Source of the DNA: DATJFQ01 sp035492775
GTDB lineage: Bacteria; Acidobacteriota; Vicinamibacteria; Vicinamibacterales; 2-12-FULL-66-21
DNA: 64,000 nucleotides
Direction: 5' to 3'
Assembly (NCBI GenBank): GCA_035492775.1
Contig: DATJIW010000080.1
Span: forward strand, 55,874-119,873
Under the pieces are notes generated by a model. It searched no databases, was not told the DNA's origin, and saw only the letters and a program-made list of their open reading frames with translations. The first letter of the stretch is position 1. Every line of letters begins with the position of its first letter. Position numbers and translations under genes: made by a program. This document shows, piece by piece, positions 36,030 to 43,831 of this stretch.

Positions 36030-36722
36030 GTGAAAATCCTATGTGTCACGCTCGCCTGCGTCGGGTGCTGGGCGCTGGCTGTGAGTGCCGAGATCACAGC
36101 CGATGAGGCGAACCGGTTGCAGTCGGCAGCGACCGCCATACGCGAGCTGCGCGCGACGCCGGACAAGGGCATTCCGGATGACCTGTTCAAGCGCGCCGAG
36201 TGTGTCGCCGTGATCCCGGGCTTGAAGAAGGGCGCTTTCATCGTCGGCGGCGAGTTCGGCAAGGGTGTCGTCAGCTGCCGCAGCGGTCAGGGCTGGACCG
36301 CGCCGGTCTTCATAGAAATGGAAAAAGGCAGCGCCGGATTCCAGATCGGCGCGGAGCAGACCGACCTGGTGCTCCTGGTGATGAATCGAAAAGGACTCGA
36401 CAAGCTCCTGAGCGACAAAGTCAATCTCGGAGCGGATGCTTCCGTCGCCGGGGGACCGGTCGGGCGCAATGCCGCGGCGAGCACGGACGCGAAGCTCACC
36501 GCTGAAATTCTGGCGTACTCGCGCTCCAAAGGTGCGTTTGCCGGCATCGATGTGTCGGGTGGCTCGCTGCGAGCCGACAAGAAGGCGAACGCGAACGCGT
36601 ACGGCGCGGACGCGACGACCGAGGACGTGCTGAAAACGGGAAAGCTCAGAGCACCGCACGCCGCAGCCGGATTCCTGCGAGCGCTGGCCGAAGAGCCTCA
36701 CAAGACCGCGGGTGGCCAGTAG
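36030..36722 (+). CDS. SYLF-domain (Ysc84-like) lipid-binding protein
   Basis: The 230-residue precursor has a signal peptide (KILCVTLACVGCWALAVSA) and one SYLF domain (about 25-190), recognised by the block RAECVAVIPGLKKGAFIVGGEFGKGVV and the later GRNAAASTDAKL and AEILAYSRSKGAFAGIDVSG segments. Members bind acidic phospholipids. It should sit in the periplasm. The GTG at 36030 follows AAAGGGGGAC closely and gives the right signal peptide; the longer frame does not. It stands alone, 100 bases after the GH127 gene. Confidence 0.92.
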   Translation: MKILCVTLACVGCWALAVSAEITADEANRLQSAATAIRELRATPDKGIPDDLFKRAECVAVIPGLKKGAFIVGGEFGKGVVSCRSGQGWTAPVFIEMEKGSAGFQIGAEQTDLVLLVMNRKGLDKLLSDKVNLGADASVAGGPVGRNAAASTDAKLTAEILAYSRSKGAFAGIDVSGGSLRADKKANANAYGADATTEDVLKTGKLRAPHAAAGFLRALAEEPHKTAGGQ

Positions 36723-36772
36723 CGCCAGCCCGCCGAGGAAGCCTTACGTAGCAACCGAGACAGAGATCAGAA

Positions 36773-36807
36773 CGTCAGGAGGTCGAGAGTCGCTGGACCT
36801 CCTGACG
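36773..36807. terminator. Bidirectional stem-loop between SYLF and DUF4382 genes
   Basis: CGTCAGGAGGTC (36773-36784) and GACCTCCTGACG (36796-36807) form a perfect 12-bp stem with an 11-base loop. It lies between the stops of two convergent genes. A T-tract is absent on both sides, so pausing may rely on the strong stem alone. Confidence 0.75.
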
Positions 36808-36824
36808 GAGCCGTGCACCCCGGA

Positions 36825-37520
36825 TCACTGCACGCTGGCGACGCGAATCACCGGCGTCATCATGTACTTGGTGGAACTGTTGCCGTTTCCGTTTCCGTTT
36901 CCGCCACCCGTCGCCTTGATCGAGTGATCGCCGTCAAAATCGAGCACCATCGTCATCGCGCTGCCCGAGACCGTGAATTCGTGATTCAGCTTCACTTCCC
37001 CGGACGGGATGGTGACGGAGGCGTTCTTCCCTGCGGGTGCGGCAATCGAACCCGCACACGCGCCGCCGCTCGAGGCGTTGTCGAAATAAATGCTGGCCGC
37101 CGATACGACGAGCCGGATCTGCGTGTAATGACCTGATGCGAGCGAGCCGACACCGAGAACGTCGGTCGGGCCTTGCAGCTTTTTCAGATCGCACGTCCGG
37201 CTGCTGCCAGAGGTGAACGGGATCGTCTGCCACGAATCACCGTCGGCGAGATGTACGCTCACCGACGAGAACGTGACGAGCACGGCCTTCGCGTCGCTGA
37301 AGGGGCTGTCCGTGATTCTGACGCTCAGCGAGGCCGATGACGGGGAGGGATTCGACGTGCCGCCCGAACCGCCGCCGGAGGTCCCGCCGGAAGATGACGC
37401 TCCAGTCGTGGAACCGTCGGGCGACGCGGGGCCGCTGCCCCCGCACGCGAGTATCCCCGCGCTCAACAAGGCGCATGCGATCGTGCGGAATCGACGTGTC
37501 GAGCGTGCGTTCATGTGCAT
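36825..37520 (-). CDS. DUF4382 lipoprotein
   Basis: The 231-residue precursor has a lipoprotein signal peptide (TIACALLSAGILAC) followed by a Ser/Gly/Thr-rich linker (about 30-65) and a DUF4382 beta domain (SLSVRITDSPFSDAKAVLVTF). It ends with a Gly/Asn repeat (GGGNGNGNGN) before the last strand. It should be anchored in a membrane facing the periplasm or surface. The function of DUF4382 is unknown. The start at 37520 follows GGAG; a Met two codons later is possible. A palindrome at 37605-37618 lies about 85 bases upstream. Confidence 0.85.
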   Translation of the reverse strand: MHMNARSTRRFRTIACALLSAGILACGGSGPASPDGSTTGASSSGGTSGGGSGGTSNPSPSSASLSVRITDSPFSDAKAVLVTFSSVSVHLADGDSWQTIPFTSGSSRTCDLKKLQGPTDVLGVGSLASGHYTQIRLVVSAASIYFDNASSGGACAGSIAAPAGKNASVTIPSGEVKLNHEFTVSGSAMTMVLDFDGDHSIKATGGGNGNGNGNSSTKYMMTPVIRVASVQ

Positions 37521-37604
37521 GTCTCCGTCTCGCAGGGTAGCACAGGGCTTCAGCAACGGCAGTGCCGCCCCCGACGCGGCGCTTAGTTATCCTGGGACAA
37601 TGAC

Positions 37605-37618
37605 TTACAAAGTTGTAA
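37605..37618. promoter_or_regulatory. Palindrome TTACAA-AG-TTGTAA upstream of DUF4382 gene
   Basis: Perfect 6-bp arms around AG lie about 85 bases upstream of the DUF4382 start. TACA/TGTA half-sites are used by BlaI/CopY- and PadR-type repressors, but the short arms make a specific assignment weak. Confidence 0.35.
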
Positions 37619-37675
37619 CGAGTGCCGGACGGCCCGCGAATTTCCATGTGGTCGCCGGGAATTCACGGTCGTGAT

Positions 37676-37790
37676 CCCCCCGCACGCCGCATCCCGCACC
37701 CGCATCCCGCACCCGCCCCCGCGCCCGCATCCCGCATCCGCACCCGCGCCCGCGCCCGCATCCCGCACCCGCGCCCCGCACGCGCCCCCC
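37676..37790. repeat. Degenerate CCCGCA/CCCGCC hexamer array (G-rich on the minus strand)
   Basis: About 115 bases consist of CCCGCA, CCCGCC and CATCCCG units, with a recurring larger unit CCCGCATCCCGCACCCGC. On the minus strand it reads GGGTGC/GGGATGC/GGGCGC, with many G3 runs separated by three-base loops, so it can form G-quadruplexes. It starts right at the stop of the M1 peptidase gene, so it lies in its 3' untranslated transcript. Confidence 0.85.
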
Positions 37791-39473
37791 CTACTGCTTC
37801 GTCACCTCGATGTAATAAAGGTCCGTCGGCACCTCGAACTCGTCCCTGGCGACCGATGTCTTCATCAACTGCCAATCCGTCGTTGGATGGAGCGTTTCGT
37901 ACGCGCCGGGCCTGCCCGCCCGGATCGGCATGTTGAATCCGTGCTCTTCCGCCTTCCACCGATAGGCAACGGTTCCTTCTTCGTCATCGAACGCCAGCTC
38001 GAGGACCGGCAGTTTCGCGCGGCGCAGGTACTCGTCGAATACCGGGGTCAGATCCATCCCGAGACGCTCGTTCATGAACGCCAGCACGTCCTCCGTCATG
38101 ACGTTGCGGTACTTGAACGTCTGGAAGAGATCGTGGATCGTCTTCCACCACTTGGGATCGTCGTTGACGATGCTGCGCAGCGTGTTCAGGAAGAGGGCGC
38201 CTTTGAAGTACATGTCCTGGGGCGGCGTGCGATGGATGCCACGCTGCGTGATGATGGGCGTGCGGTTCTGCACGTGGCTCTTGTACCCGTTGGTGTATTT
38301 GATGCCGTCGTCGTGGCCGTATGTGTACTCGACGTAAAGGCACTCGAGATAGGTCGTCCAGCCTTCGTGAATCCACATGTCGGAAACGTCCGCGGCCGAC
38401 ACCGCGTTCCCGAACCATTCGTGTCCACTCTCGTGGATGATGATGAAGTCGAACTTCGTGCTGATGTCGACGCCCGTCCAGTCGTACGGCGGGCGGCCGT
38501 AGCCGTTGTGGAATCCGTTGCCATACGTAACGGCGCTCTGGTGCTCCATGCCTGAGTACGGCACCTGCACGAGCTTGTACCCGTCCTCCTTGAACGGATA
38601 CTCACCAAAGTAGTGTGTGTAAGCCTCGAGCATGCCCTTCGCCTGCGCGAACGTCGTCTTTGCCTTGTCCTCGTCTTCCGGCAACGCGTAGAAATCCATC
38701 GTCACGTCGTTGTACTTGTCCGCGAAGTGGATGTACTTTCCGATGTTCACCGACACGTCGTAGTTGTTGATGGGATAGTGGACGGCCCAGTCCCAGCGCG
38801 TGTAGCCGTCGCCGAGGTCCGTCTTCTTCTCGAACCGGCCGTTCGAGACGTCCACGAGATCGTCGGGGATGCTGACGCTGATCTCCATGTTTTCGACTTC
38901 GTCGCGCCACTGATCCTTGTTCGGCCACCAGATGGAAGCGCCTTCTCCTTCGCACGACGAATAGATCCAGGGGCGGCCGGCCGGATCCGCGCCGAAGGTA
39001 AACCCGCCGAAGCGGCCTGTCGTTTTCGGTGTGCCGGAGTAGTAGAAGTCGATTGCGTACGTACTCCCTCTCTTCAGCGTCTTCGGAAAATCAACCCAGA
39101 CGGTGTTTACCTCGCGCGAGTACTTCAAGGGCGTCCCGCCGAGCACGATTTTCTCGACGTTGAGGTTCGCGTACAGATCCAGCTGGATGCGCGTGTCATC
39201 GCTGAGCATCTTGAATCGGATGGTGTTCTTGCCGGCGATTGTCCTGGCGGTGGGATCGATGCGAACGTCCAGATGGTACGAAAGCAGATCATTGTTCGCA
39301 CGGTAGCGGTCGTACTCGCCACGCAGTATGTCGGCGCGGGTCGGCGGCCGTTCCTCGCGCGGCGGTACCTGGGGAATGGCCGGTCGTGGCGGCGCGGCGG
39401 CGGGCTGCGGGATCGACGGCTGTTGGAGAGCGATCGACAGCAGGAAGAGAGCGAGCGTCCGGGACGGAAGCAT
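37791..39473 (-). CDS. M1-family zinc aminopeptidase
   Basis: The 560-residue precursor has a short signal peptide (about 1-17), a Pro-rich linker, an N-terminal beta domain (about 60-250) and a thermolysin-like catalytic domain. The zinc site is HESGH (347-351) with the third ligand Glu370 in HEGWTTYLE, exactly the HExxH-x18-E spacing. The GAMEN-like exopeptidase block is degraded to SGMEH (308-311). The family removes N-terminal residues from peptides. It lacks the long C-terminal helical domain of larger M1 enzymes. The next gene on the plus strand is divergent. Confidence 0.93.
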   Translation of the reverse strand: MLPSRTLALFLLSIALQQPSIPQPAAAPPRPAIPQVPPREERPPTRADILRGEYDRYRANNDLLSYHLDVRIDPTARTIAGKNTIRFKMLSDDTRIQLDLYANLNVEKIVLGGTPLKYSREVNTVWVDFPKTLKRGSTYAIDFYYSGTPKTTGRFGGFTFGADPAGRPWIYSSCEGEGASIWWPNKDQWRDEVENMEISVSIPDDLVDVSNGRFEKKTDLGDGYTRWDWAVHYPINNYDVSVNIGKYIHFADKYNDVTMDFYALPEDEDKAKTTFAQAKGMLEAYTHYFGEYPFKEDGYKLVQVPYSGMEHQSAVTYGNGFHNGYGRPPYDWTGVDISTKFDFIIIHESGHEWFGNAVSAADVSDMWIHEGWTTYLECLYVEYTYGHDDGIKYTNGYKSHVQNRTPIITQRGIHRTPPQDMYFKGALFLNTLRSIVNDDPKWWKTIHDLFQTFKYRNVMTEDVLAFMNERLGMDLTPVFDEYLRRAKLPVLELAFDDEEGTVAYRWKAEEHGFNMPIRAGRPGAYETLHPTTDWQLMKTSVARDEFEVPTDLYYIEVTKQ

Positions 39474-39581
39474 GCGTTACGTTATCCGATTCCTGACTCA
39501 GACTCATGCGTCGCTGTCACGGTACGTTGATTGAGTACAGCGGGCCGTTTCTGTGAACTGCGGCAGGCATTGGAGGCTGCG

Positions 39582-40361
39582 ATGCCATCCATTCGTCGAA
39601 CGGTCGGTATCGGGATTTTGCTGATCGTCAGCAGCGTGGCGGCCGCGTCGGCCGATCCGATCCTCGTCACGGATGGGCGCTTCGTAGCGGCGTCGGCGAT
39701 TGTGAACGCCCAGCCGCCGACCGTCGTCGTCAACACACCATCGGCACCCTTTTCGCCATTTACGGCAAGCGCGTCTGCGACAGCGACCGCAGCGGCTTTC
39801 ACGGCGCAGACGACCTCGACTCAGCACAGCTCGCTTGGCTCGACGCTGTTCAGCGCGTCCGGCTCAATCGACAGCTCAGCAGACGTGAGCGCTCCAGAAG
39901 GTTTCGCCTTTGCCAACGGCAGCTCTACCTTCGAAATTGAATTCGATCTCTCGATGCCTTACAGCTTTGCGCTCACCGGATCGATTGCGGTCGACGACAT
40001 GGAACTTGGAGGAGGCTTTGGAGAGGTGGAGGTGTCGTTGGGAACCGAGCCGGTCTCGGGCGGGATCGACGTGGTAGCGGGAGACGATATCCGGTTCGGC
40101 AGTCAGTTGCTCGATTTCACCGGCGTGTTGCCGGCCGGGCGGCATCGGCTGCTGGTGGAGGCGAGCACGGAATCGGTCGCGAGCGACGGACTCGCGCATC
40201 ATGGATCGAACTTCGACGTCGATTTCGCGCTGACGCCTACGCCGGAACCTCCGTCCATTTTTCTTCTCGGTGCAGGAACGGTCGTACTCGCGACGAAGCG
40301 GCGTCTCGCTCGCCGAGGCATCACCTATCTGACCGAAACGCGACAAGCCAGTGTGAGATAG
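39582..40361 (+). CDS. PEP-CTERM-type sorted protein
   Basis: The 259-residue precursor has a signal peptide (RRTVGIGILLIVSSVAAASA), a Ser/Ala/Thr-rich beta domain (about 25-225) and a C-terminal sorting tail: PTPEPPSIFLLG, a short hydrophobic helix and a basic end (KRRLARRG). This is the PEP-CTERM layout, which exosortase processes. No exosortase gene lies in the window. ATG 39582 is preceded by TTGGAGG; a longer frame starting at 39531 would lack a site. Low-complexity Ala/Thr stretches suggest a surface or matrix protein. Confidence 0.85.
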   Translation: MPSIRRTVGIGILLIVSSVAAASADPILVTDGRFVAASAIVNAQPPTVVVNTPSAPFSPFTASASATATAAAFTAQTTSTQHSSLGSTLFSASGSIDSSADVSAPEGFAFANGSSTFEIEFDLSMPYSFALTGSIAVDDMELGGGFGEVEVSLGTEPVSGGIDVVAGDDIRFGSQLLDFTGVLPAGRHRLLVEASTESVASDGLAHHGSNFDVDFALTPTPEPPSIFLLGAGTVVLATKRRLARRGITYLTETRQASVR

Positions 40362-40373
40362 TGCTTACGCTGC

Positions 40374-41213
40374 ATGGACGTCCATCTCGTCGACGGCACG
40401 TACGAACTCTTCCGGCACTACTATGCAACGCCGCCTGCCCGTGATCTGAACGGGCAGAACGTCGCCGCGGTGCGTAGCGTGCTCAGCTCGGTGCTGGCGA
40501 TGATCAACGGCGGCGCGCGGCACATCGGCGTCGCGACGGACCACGTCATCGAATCGTTTCGCAATCGTTTGTGGCCTGACTACAAGACCGGCGCCGGAAT
40601 CGAGCCGGATCTGCTGTCGCAGTTTCCGCTGCTCGAGGAAGGCCTCGCCGCGCTTGGCGTCGTCGTGTGGCCCATGATCGAGTTCGAGGCCGACGACGCG
40701 CTGGCTGCGGCAGCCGTTCGGGCGGCGGACGATCCGCGGGTCGACCGGGTCGTCATCTGCACCCCGGACAAGGACCTGGCGCAGTGTGTGCGCGGCACGA
40801 AGATCGTGCAGTTGAACCGCCGGACGCGGACGACGATGGACGAGTCGGGCGTGATGGCGAAGTTCGGCGTGCCGCCCGCGTCGATCCCCGACTACCTTGC
40901 TCTCGTCGGGGACGCGGCCGACGGGTATCCCGGCTTGCGGGGCTGGGGCGCGAAGTCCACGAGCGCGGTGCTTGCGCGGTTTGGCCATCTCGAGAACATT
41001 CCTGCTGACTGGCGGAGCTGGGGTGTGAACGCCGCGAGTCCGGCGGCGCTGGCGCAGACGCTCGCTCGCGATCGCTCGCTCGCGCTGCTGTTCCGGAATC
41101 TGGCGACGCTGCGGACCGAGATTCCGACGTTCGAGACGGTGGATGCGCTCGAGTGGGTCGGTCCGCGGCCGGAGTTCGCGGCGCTCGCGGCGCGCTTCGA
41201 CGCCGCCGTCTGA
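40374..41213 (+). CDS. 5'-3' exonuclease (FEN-like)
   Basis: The 279-residue protein matches the 5'-3' exonuclease domain of DNA polymerase I but stands alone. It has the metal-binding acidic blocks MDVHLVDGTYELFRHYY, EFEADDALAAAA and CTPDKDLAQ, and the helix-3-turn-helix block LVGDAADGYPGLRGWGAKS. It would trim flaps or RNA primers. It starts 12 bases after the PEP-CTERM stop. The gene is followed at once by a cluster of palindromic repeats that separates it from the convergent amidase gene. Confidence 0.92.
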   Translation: MDVHLVDGTYELFRHYYATPPARDLNGQNVAAVRSVLSSVLAMINGGARHIGVATDHVIESFRNRLWPDYKTGAGIEPDLLSQFPLLEEGLAALGVVVWPMIEFEADDALAAAAVRAADDPRVDRVVICTPDKDLAQCVRGTKIVQLNRRTRTTMDESGVMAKFGVPPASIPDYLALVGDAADGYPGLRGWGAKSTSAVLARFGHLENIPADWRSWGVNAASPAALAQTLARDRSLALLFRNLATLRTEIPTFETVDALEWVGPRPEFAALAARFDAAV

Positions 41214-41216
41214 AAA

Positions 41217-41338
41217 GGGGACAGCCGCCATTTTTTTCAAAAAATGGGGACAGCCGTTCTGAATTGAGACGGCTGTCCCCATTTTTCGCGAAAAATGACG
41301 GCTGTCCCCTTTTTTCGCGAAAAATGGCGGCTGTCCCC
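41217..41338. repeat. Cluster of GGGGACAGCCG repeats and TTTTTCGCGAAAAA palindromes
   Basis: GGGGACAGCCG occurs five times: at 41217-41227 and 41246-41256 in one orientation, and as CGGCTGTCCCC at 41270-41280, 41299-41309 and 41328-41338. The last three share a 29-base spacing. Two palindromes, ATTTTTCGCGAAAAAT at 41281-41296 and a variant TTTTTTCGCGAAAAAT at 41310-41325, separate them. The pattern resembles REP/RAYT-type dispersed palindromes that are common in acidobacterial genomes. It may also end transcription from both sides. Confidence 0.85.
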
Positions 41339-41339
41339 T

Positions 41340-43085
41340 TTACCGGGACTCTCGCGCGGGCGTCACCGACAGAAGCCCGCGATCGACCAACGTCGGCGGC
41401 TTCCGGAGGTGCGTCGCCTGCTCAAACGCATAGGCGACGCTCAGGAGATCGCCGTCCGTCCACGGCCGCGCAGAAAACTCCAGGCCGAACGGGAGACCGC
41501 TCGTGTAGAAGCCGCCCGGGACGACGACGGCCGGAACGCCGATCATGTTCACCCAGCTCGTCGCCGAATGCGGTCCACCGCTCAGACCGCCATCCTGCGC
41601 CATCGTCTCGTCCGGCGGCGGCATCTGGATCGCCGGATAGACGTAGCCATCGAGTTTCAAGCGATCGAGCGGCTCGAGATACGCGCGCAGCATCGTGCGC
41701 CTCGGTGCGTAGTAGTTGCGCTCGGCGTCGGGATCCCTGTCGAGCGATCGTTGATCGATCCGCACGGCGCCCAGATGGCGGAACGAATCCTCCGCGCCAA
41801 TGGACGACGGAAACAGCGGACTGCCGACGGCCTTGAGATACTCCGCGGCCGAGTGGTACTGCGGCGGACCGAACGCCGCGAGGAAGCGGTTCGTTCCGTC
41901 CTGCATGTAAGCGTAGGTGGCGACGCGGCTCGCGGTTTTCGCGAAACCCGTCGGGAGGACGTCGGCGTCCATGACGACCTCCGCGCCCGCGGCGCGAAGC
42001 GCCTCGAGCGCCTTCATGAACATCTCGCGGGTCTCGGGTTTGAGCGGAATGTTCGCCGCAGCGCGCAACTTGTCGAACTCCGCGTTCGTCACGTCTGCCG
42101 GGACACCGTGGAATGGAATGCCGTCACCTGACAGCACGAACGCCGGCACGCCGAAACGCTTGCCCTTCAGCGCGTCGGCCCTGAGGTACGGCTCGAACGG
42201 CGGACGCTGCGCCGCGCTCGGCCATCCGCTGGTGCGCGGATCCAGCGGATCCTCCCCCGCCATCACCGTCATCGCGATCGCTGCGTCGGCGGTTGTGCGG
42301 GCGATCGGACCCGTGTTGTCGAGGAGCCAGTCGAGAGGAGCAATACCCGCGATGCTGACGAGGCCGCGCGTCGGAAACACGCCGACGAGCGCACTCGTCG
42401 CCGCCGGCATGCGGATCGAGTTGCCGGTATCGGTGCCGTTGCCCAGCACCGCCATGTTTGCCGCGATCGCCGTGACGATGCCGCCCGAGGAACCGCCCGG
42501 CGAGAATCGAACGTCGTAGGCGTTCCCGGTGCGGCCGAACGAGCTGCTGCGATTCGTGTCGCTGTTGGCGAGATCCGGCATGTTCGCGATCCCGACGATG
42601 ACCGCGCCAGCCGCTTTGAACCGGGCAACAACGGTGGCATCCCGCGGCGCAACGAGTTCGTGGCCCGGACGCCGGAAGCCCTCCCATCCCGCCGTCGTCA
42701 CCTGACCCTTGATGCTCGTGTTTGCCTTGATGACGATCGGCACGCCCCACAGCGGTCCTCGAGTGGTGTCTCCCGTCGCGGCGTCGGCATCCTCGCGCGC
42801 GGCCTGATCGAGCGCCTCGTGACGAAGCACTGTCTCGATCGCCCCGTAGACGCCGTTGTAGCGATCGATCCGATCGAGGTGCCACTGCACGACTTGCGTG
42901 ACCGTATAAGTCTTTTCCGCGTACAGCCGATGCAGCTGCGACACGGTGACATCCAGCAGATCGCGATCGATGTCGGCGCGGGATGGCAGTGCGCGTGTGG
43001 TGACGCTGGGAGCTGCCGTGACAGCGGTGAGGCAAGTCAGGATGACCAGGAGGAGGGGACGGCGCTTCGTCATGCGGCGGAGCAT
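41340..43085 (-). CDS. Secreted amidase-signature family hydrolase
   Basis: The 581-residue precursor has a signal peptide (about 1-25) and the amidase-signature fold. Catalytic Lys120 (VIKANTSIKG), cis-Ser199 (GGSSGG) and nucleophile Ser223 (TDTGNSIRMP) are present with the expected 24-residue spacing. The usual Gly before the nucleophile is Asn222. It hydrolyses amide or ester bonds; the substrate is unknown. A GAAGGA site at 43096-43101 supports the ATG at 43085 over the one at 43073. It is divergent from the winged-helix regulator gene across a region with direct repeats. Confidence 0.9.
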   Translation of the reverse strand: MLRRMTKRRPLLLVILTCLTAVTAAPSVTTRALPSRADIDRDLLDVTVSQLHRLYAEKTYTVTQVVQWHLDRIDRYNGVYGAIETVLRHEALDQAAREDADAATGDTTRGPLWGVPIVIKANTSIKGQVTTAGWEGFRRPGHELVAPRDATVVARFKAAGAVIVGIANMPDLANSDTNRSSSFGRTGNAYDVRFSPGGSSGGIVTAIAANMAVLGNGTDTGNSIRMPAATSALVGVFPTRGLVSIAGIAPLDWLLDNTGPIARTTADAAIAMTVMAGEDPLDPRTSGWPSAAQRPPFEPYLRADALKGKRFGVPAFVLSGDGIPFHGVPADVTNAEFDKLRAAANIPLKPETREMFMKALEALRAAGAEVVMDADVLPTGFAKTASRVATYAYMQDGTNRFLAAFGPPQYHSAAEYLKAVGSPLFPSSIGAEDSFRHLGAVRIDQRSLDRDPDAERNYYAPRRTMLRAYLEPLDRLKLDGYVYPAIQMPPPDETMAQDGGLSGGPHSATSWVNMIGVPAVVVPGGFYTSGLPFGLEFSARPWTDGDLLSVAYAFEQATHLRKPPTLVDRGLLSVTPARESR

Positions 43086-43104
43086 ACCGCCGGAATCCTT
43101 CGGC

Positions 43105-43133
43105 TTGACAGTGTGACTCGGACAGTATATTTT
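43105..43133 (+). promoter_or_regulatory. Sigma-70-like promoter for the winged-helix/SRPBCC unit
   Basis: TTGACA (43105-43110) is followed after 17 bases by TATTTT (43128-43133), or after 15 by TATATT. The gene starts at 43190, so a leader of about 50 bases is expected. The -10 region overlaps the first of two direct repeats TATTTTGTCCGCT, consistent with control by a DNA-binding protein. Confidence 0.6.
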
Positions 43134-43163
43134 GTCCGCTGCTGACTAATTATTTTGTCCGCT
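43128..43163. promoter_or_regulatory. Direct repeat TATTTTGTCCGCT, two copies
   Basis: Identical 13-base copies lie at 43128-43140 and 43151-43163, with centres 23 bases apart, about two turns of the helix. They lie in the 104-base gap between the amidase and the winged-helix gene and could be the autoregulatory sites of the latter. Confidence 0.65.
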
Positions 43164-43189
43164 AGCTATCTAGGTAGGTAGCCAATACG

Positions 43190-43831
43190 ATGGTCGCCCA
43201 AGCTCAACCAATCGACATCATCGACGACCCCGGTCGCGCGCGGGCGGCTCTCCAGCCGATTCGATTGCGGCTCCTCCACCTGCTCGGGCGGCCGCAATCC
43301 GCGCCGCAGCTCGCGAAGCAACTCGGGATGCCGCGTCAGCGCGTCCTGTACCACCTGCGGAAGCTCGAGTCGCAGCATCTGGTCGAGGCACACGAGCACG
43401 GAAGCGTGGGCCGCCGCATCGATCGCTCCTACGTCCGCACCGCAACGTCGTACGCCATCGCACCAAAAACGCTCGGAGGCGTCGCCGTCGATCCGCGAAC
43501 CGTCGCGGACGCTTTCTCTTCTGCGTACCTGTCGGCGGTGGCGGCGCGTGCACTCAACGACCTCGCTGCGCTCAGTCGAGCCGCCGCCGCTCGCGGCAAG
43601 CGCGTGCCGACGCTCACGCTGGACACCGAGGTGCGGTTCGCGACGCCCGCCGATCAGCGCCGGTTCGCCGACGACCTCACCGCTGCTCTCGCGACGCTGG
43701 CGGCCAGATACCATCACCCTGACGCAGTGCAGGGACGCACGTTCCGCGTGTTCGCGTGCGGCTACCCAGCGGTGCCGCCACGCGCTGCCGAACCGGAAAG
43801 CGATCGAGAGACCGACATGGAGGCGACGTGA
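43190..43831 (+). CDS. ArsR-like winged-helix transcriptional regulator
   Basis: The 213-residue protein has an N-terminal winged-helix domain (about 15-95) with the block RLRLLHLLGRPQSAPQLAKQLGMPRQRVLYHLRKLE, typical of ArsR-like regulators, and a C-terminal helical half of unknown role. It is followed by an SRPBCC/AHSA1 gene whose GTG start overlaps its stop. Regulators paired with SRPBCC genes are common, and this one probably represses the unit. Two direct repeats upstream are candidate binding sites. The metal-binding Cys of ArsR are absent, so it is not a metal sensor. Confidence 0.88.
   Translation: MVAQAQPIDIIDDPGRARAALQPIRLRLLHLLGRPQSAPQLAKQLGMPRQRVLYHLRKLESQHLVEAHEHGSVGRRIDRSYVRTATSYAIAPKTLGGVAVDPRTVADAFSSAYLSAVAARALNDLAALSRAAAARGKRVPTLTLDTEVRFATPADQRRFADDLTAALATLAARYHHPDAVQGRTFRVFACGYPAVPPRAAEPESDRETDMEAT

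Noticed and set aside
37676..37790. Possible CRISPR-like repeat array
   Set aside because: The units are only 6-18 bases long, run without spacers and degenerate. No cas gene is present.
41217..41338. Possible CRISPR or insertion-sequence end
   Set aside because: Copies are in both orientations and separated by palindromes. No transposase gene or direct target duplication is seen in the gap.
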